DNA of 6,183 bases, from NCBI GenBank assembly GCA_030690855.1, contig JAUYFR010000316.1, forward strand, positions 1-6,183, in the 5' to 3' direction. Shown here piece by piece: positions 5,492-6,183 of the stretch. The notes beneath the pieces are model-generated. The model had not been told where the DNA came from. It ran no database searches and worked only from the letters and a program-made list of their open reading frames with translations. Each line of letters starts with the position of its first letter. Position 1 is the first letter of the stretch. The position numbers were made by a program, and so were the translations under genes. The DNA comes from Gallionellaceae bacterium (GTDB taxonomy: Bacteria; Pseudomonadota; Gammaproteobacteria; Burkholderiales; Gallionellaceae).

Positions 5492-6183
5492 ATGCAAAGC
5501 AAACAAGAAAAAATCAAACAACTGGTGTTCATGCTGGTCATGGCTGCCGGCGCAGTTTGGCTGCAATGGCAAGTGGCAGGGGTAGATGCTTTTGCCGTTG
5601 AGGTGGTGATACAGCTCGGTGTCATCACCACGATCTATCTGTATTTGCTGTTTGCTCAGCGTCAAGAAAAAAAACGTTTGGAAGAAGAAGCACGCAGGGC
5701 GATTCCGCAACAAAGTGCGGTGGAAAACGTGCTAACCCAAACACACTCACAATTTGCCACCCACTTTTCGGCGGCTAATGCAGACCTCAATCAAGTGCAA
5801 ACCCTACTTGCCGATGCCATTGGTAAGCTGCTCGAAAGTTTTAGCGGTATGCAAACGCTGATTCATAACCAGAGCAGCGTCGCCAATTCGGTGTTGACCG
5901 GAGGCACGAATGCTGGCCAAAACAACGAAGGTCTGGAGGAGTTCATTGTTGAGACGGCGGATATGCTCAAAGAGCTGGTCGGCAGCATTGTGCACAACAG
6001 CAAAACCGCGATGGAGCTAGTCGATAAAATGGAAGTGATTAGCCTGCAAGTAAATGGCATTCTCGATGTGTTGGGTGAGATTGATGGCATTTCCAAGCAG
6101 ACTAATTTGCTGGCGCTGAATGCGGCGATTGAAGCGGCGCGCGCGGGCGAGTCAGGCCGTGGCTTTGCCGTAGTGGCCGATGA
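5492..6183 (+). CDS. Methyl-accepting chemotaxis protein, 3' end outside the window
   Basis: This frame stays open for 230 codons to the window edge. The ATG has GAGGT 4 nt upstream (5483-5487). The product begins with a short Lys-rich cytoplasmic end, TM1 (about 11-28), a very short outside loop (about 29-35), TM2 (about 36-55) and then a charged stretch 'QRQEKKRLEEEARR', which fits the positive-inside rule with both ends in the cytoplasm. After a helical region (about 75-136) and a Gly/Asn-rich break (137-147), a second helical run leads into the MCP signalling tip: 'ISKQTNLLALNAAIEAARAG' (200-219), then 'ESGRGFAVVAD'. This tip contacts CheA and CheW/CheV, so it should be a chemoreceptor. 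No periplasmic ligand domain or HAMP domain is visible. No clear methylation consensus is seen in the part present. The ligand is unknown. Adjacency to cheA supports service in the same array. Confidence 0.9.
   Translation, partial: MQSKQEKIKQLVFMLVMAAGAVWLQWQVAGVDAFAVEVVIQLGVITTIYLYLLFAQRQEKKRLEEEARRAIPQQSAVENVLTQTHSQFATHFSAANADLNQVQTLLADAIGKLLESFSGMQTLIHNQSSVANSVLTGGTNAGQNNEGLEEFIVETADMLKELVGSIVHNSKTAMELVDKMEVISLQVNGILDVLGEIDGISKQTNLLALNAAIEAARAGESGRGFAVVAD

Noticed and set aside
5284..5713. Minus-strand open frames covering the cheA-MCP gap and the MCP start
   Set aside because: They read through the composite repeat and the MCP transmembrane region on the wrong strand. The + strand frame from 5492 has an SD, membrane helices and the MCP tip motif.
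1..6183. CRISPR array, tRNA or rRNA genes, integrase or insertion-sequence transposase
   Set aside because: No regularly spaced repeats, no tRNA-like cloverleaf or rRNA sequence, and no transposase frame was seen; the palindromes are non-coding.

Overview
The window holds a flagellar-type chemotaxis gene cluster. All recognisable genes are on the + strand: cheV, a second cheV, cheY, cheZ, cheA, and the 5' part of a membrane-anchored methyl-accepting chemotaxis protein (MCP) that runs off the right edge. CheZ points to a beta- or gammaproteobacterium. Moderate GC, strong AGGAGG-type ribosome binding sites and many 'GTAGGTCGGG...CCCGACCTAC' intergenic palindromes suggest a betaproteobacterium near the Gallionella/Nitrosomonas/Methylophilus groups. 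That placement is an inference from general sequence character, not from a search.

Layout: bases 1-38 are a leader with a strong Shine-Dalgarno (SD). Bases 39-986 and 996-1940 are tandem CheW-receiver (CheV) paralogs, with the second gene's SD overlapping the stop of the first. Bases 1941-2019 hold a paired GTAG-hairpin palindrome. CheY (2020-2409) and CheZ (2422-3162) follow, 12 nt apart. Bases 3163-3421 (259 nt) contain a weak inverted repeat, a 73-nt element with perfect 23-bp arms, a GC hairpin and the cheA SD. CheA is 3422-5287. Bases 5288-5491 (204 nt) contain a composite palindrome and a single GTAG-hairpin. The MCP starts at 5492.

How the genes work together, from known family roles: the MCP would signal to CheA. 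CheA autophosphorylates on His50 and passes phosphate to CheY (Asp58) and to the receiver domains of the two CheV proteins. CheV proteins couple receptors to CheA through their CheW-like domain and tune or drain the signal through the receiver. CheY-P acts on the flagellar switch protein FliM, and CheZ dephosphorylates CheY-P. No cheW, cheR, cheB or cheD lies in the window; they may be just outside.

I see no undescribed system here; the genes belong to well-known families. The points most worth a second look are: FliM-like short motifs in the CheZ N-terminus and in the CheA linker where a P2 domain would be expected; the duplicated, apparently active CheV pair; an MCP with almost no periplasmic part and a glycine/asparagine break shortly before its signalling hairpin; and a family of GTAG-headed hairpins present in all three larger gaps.
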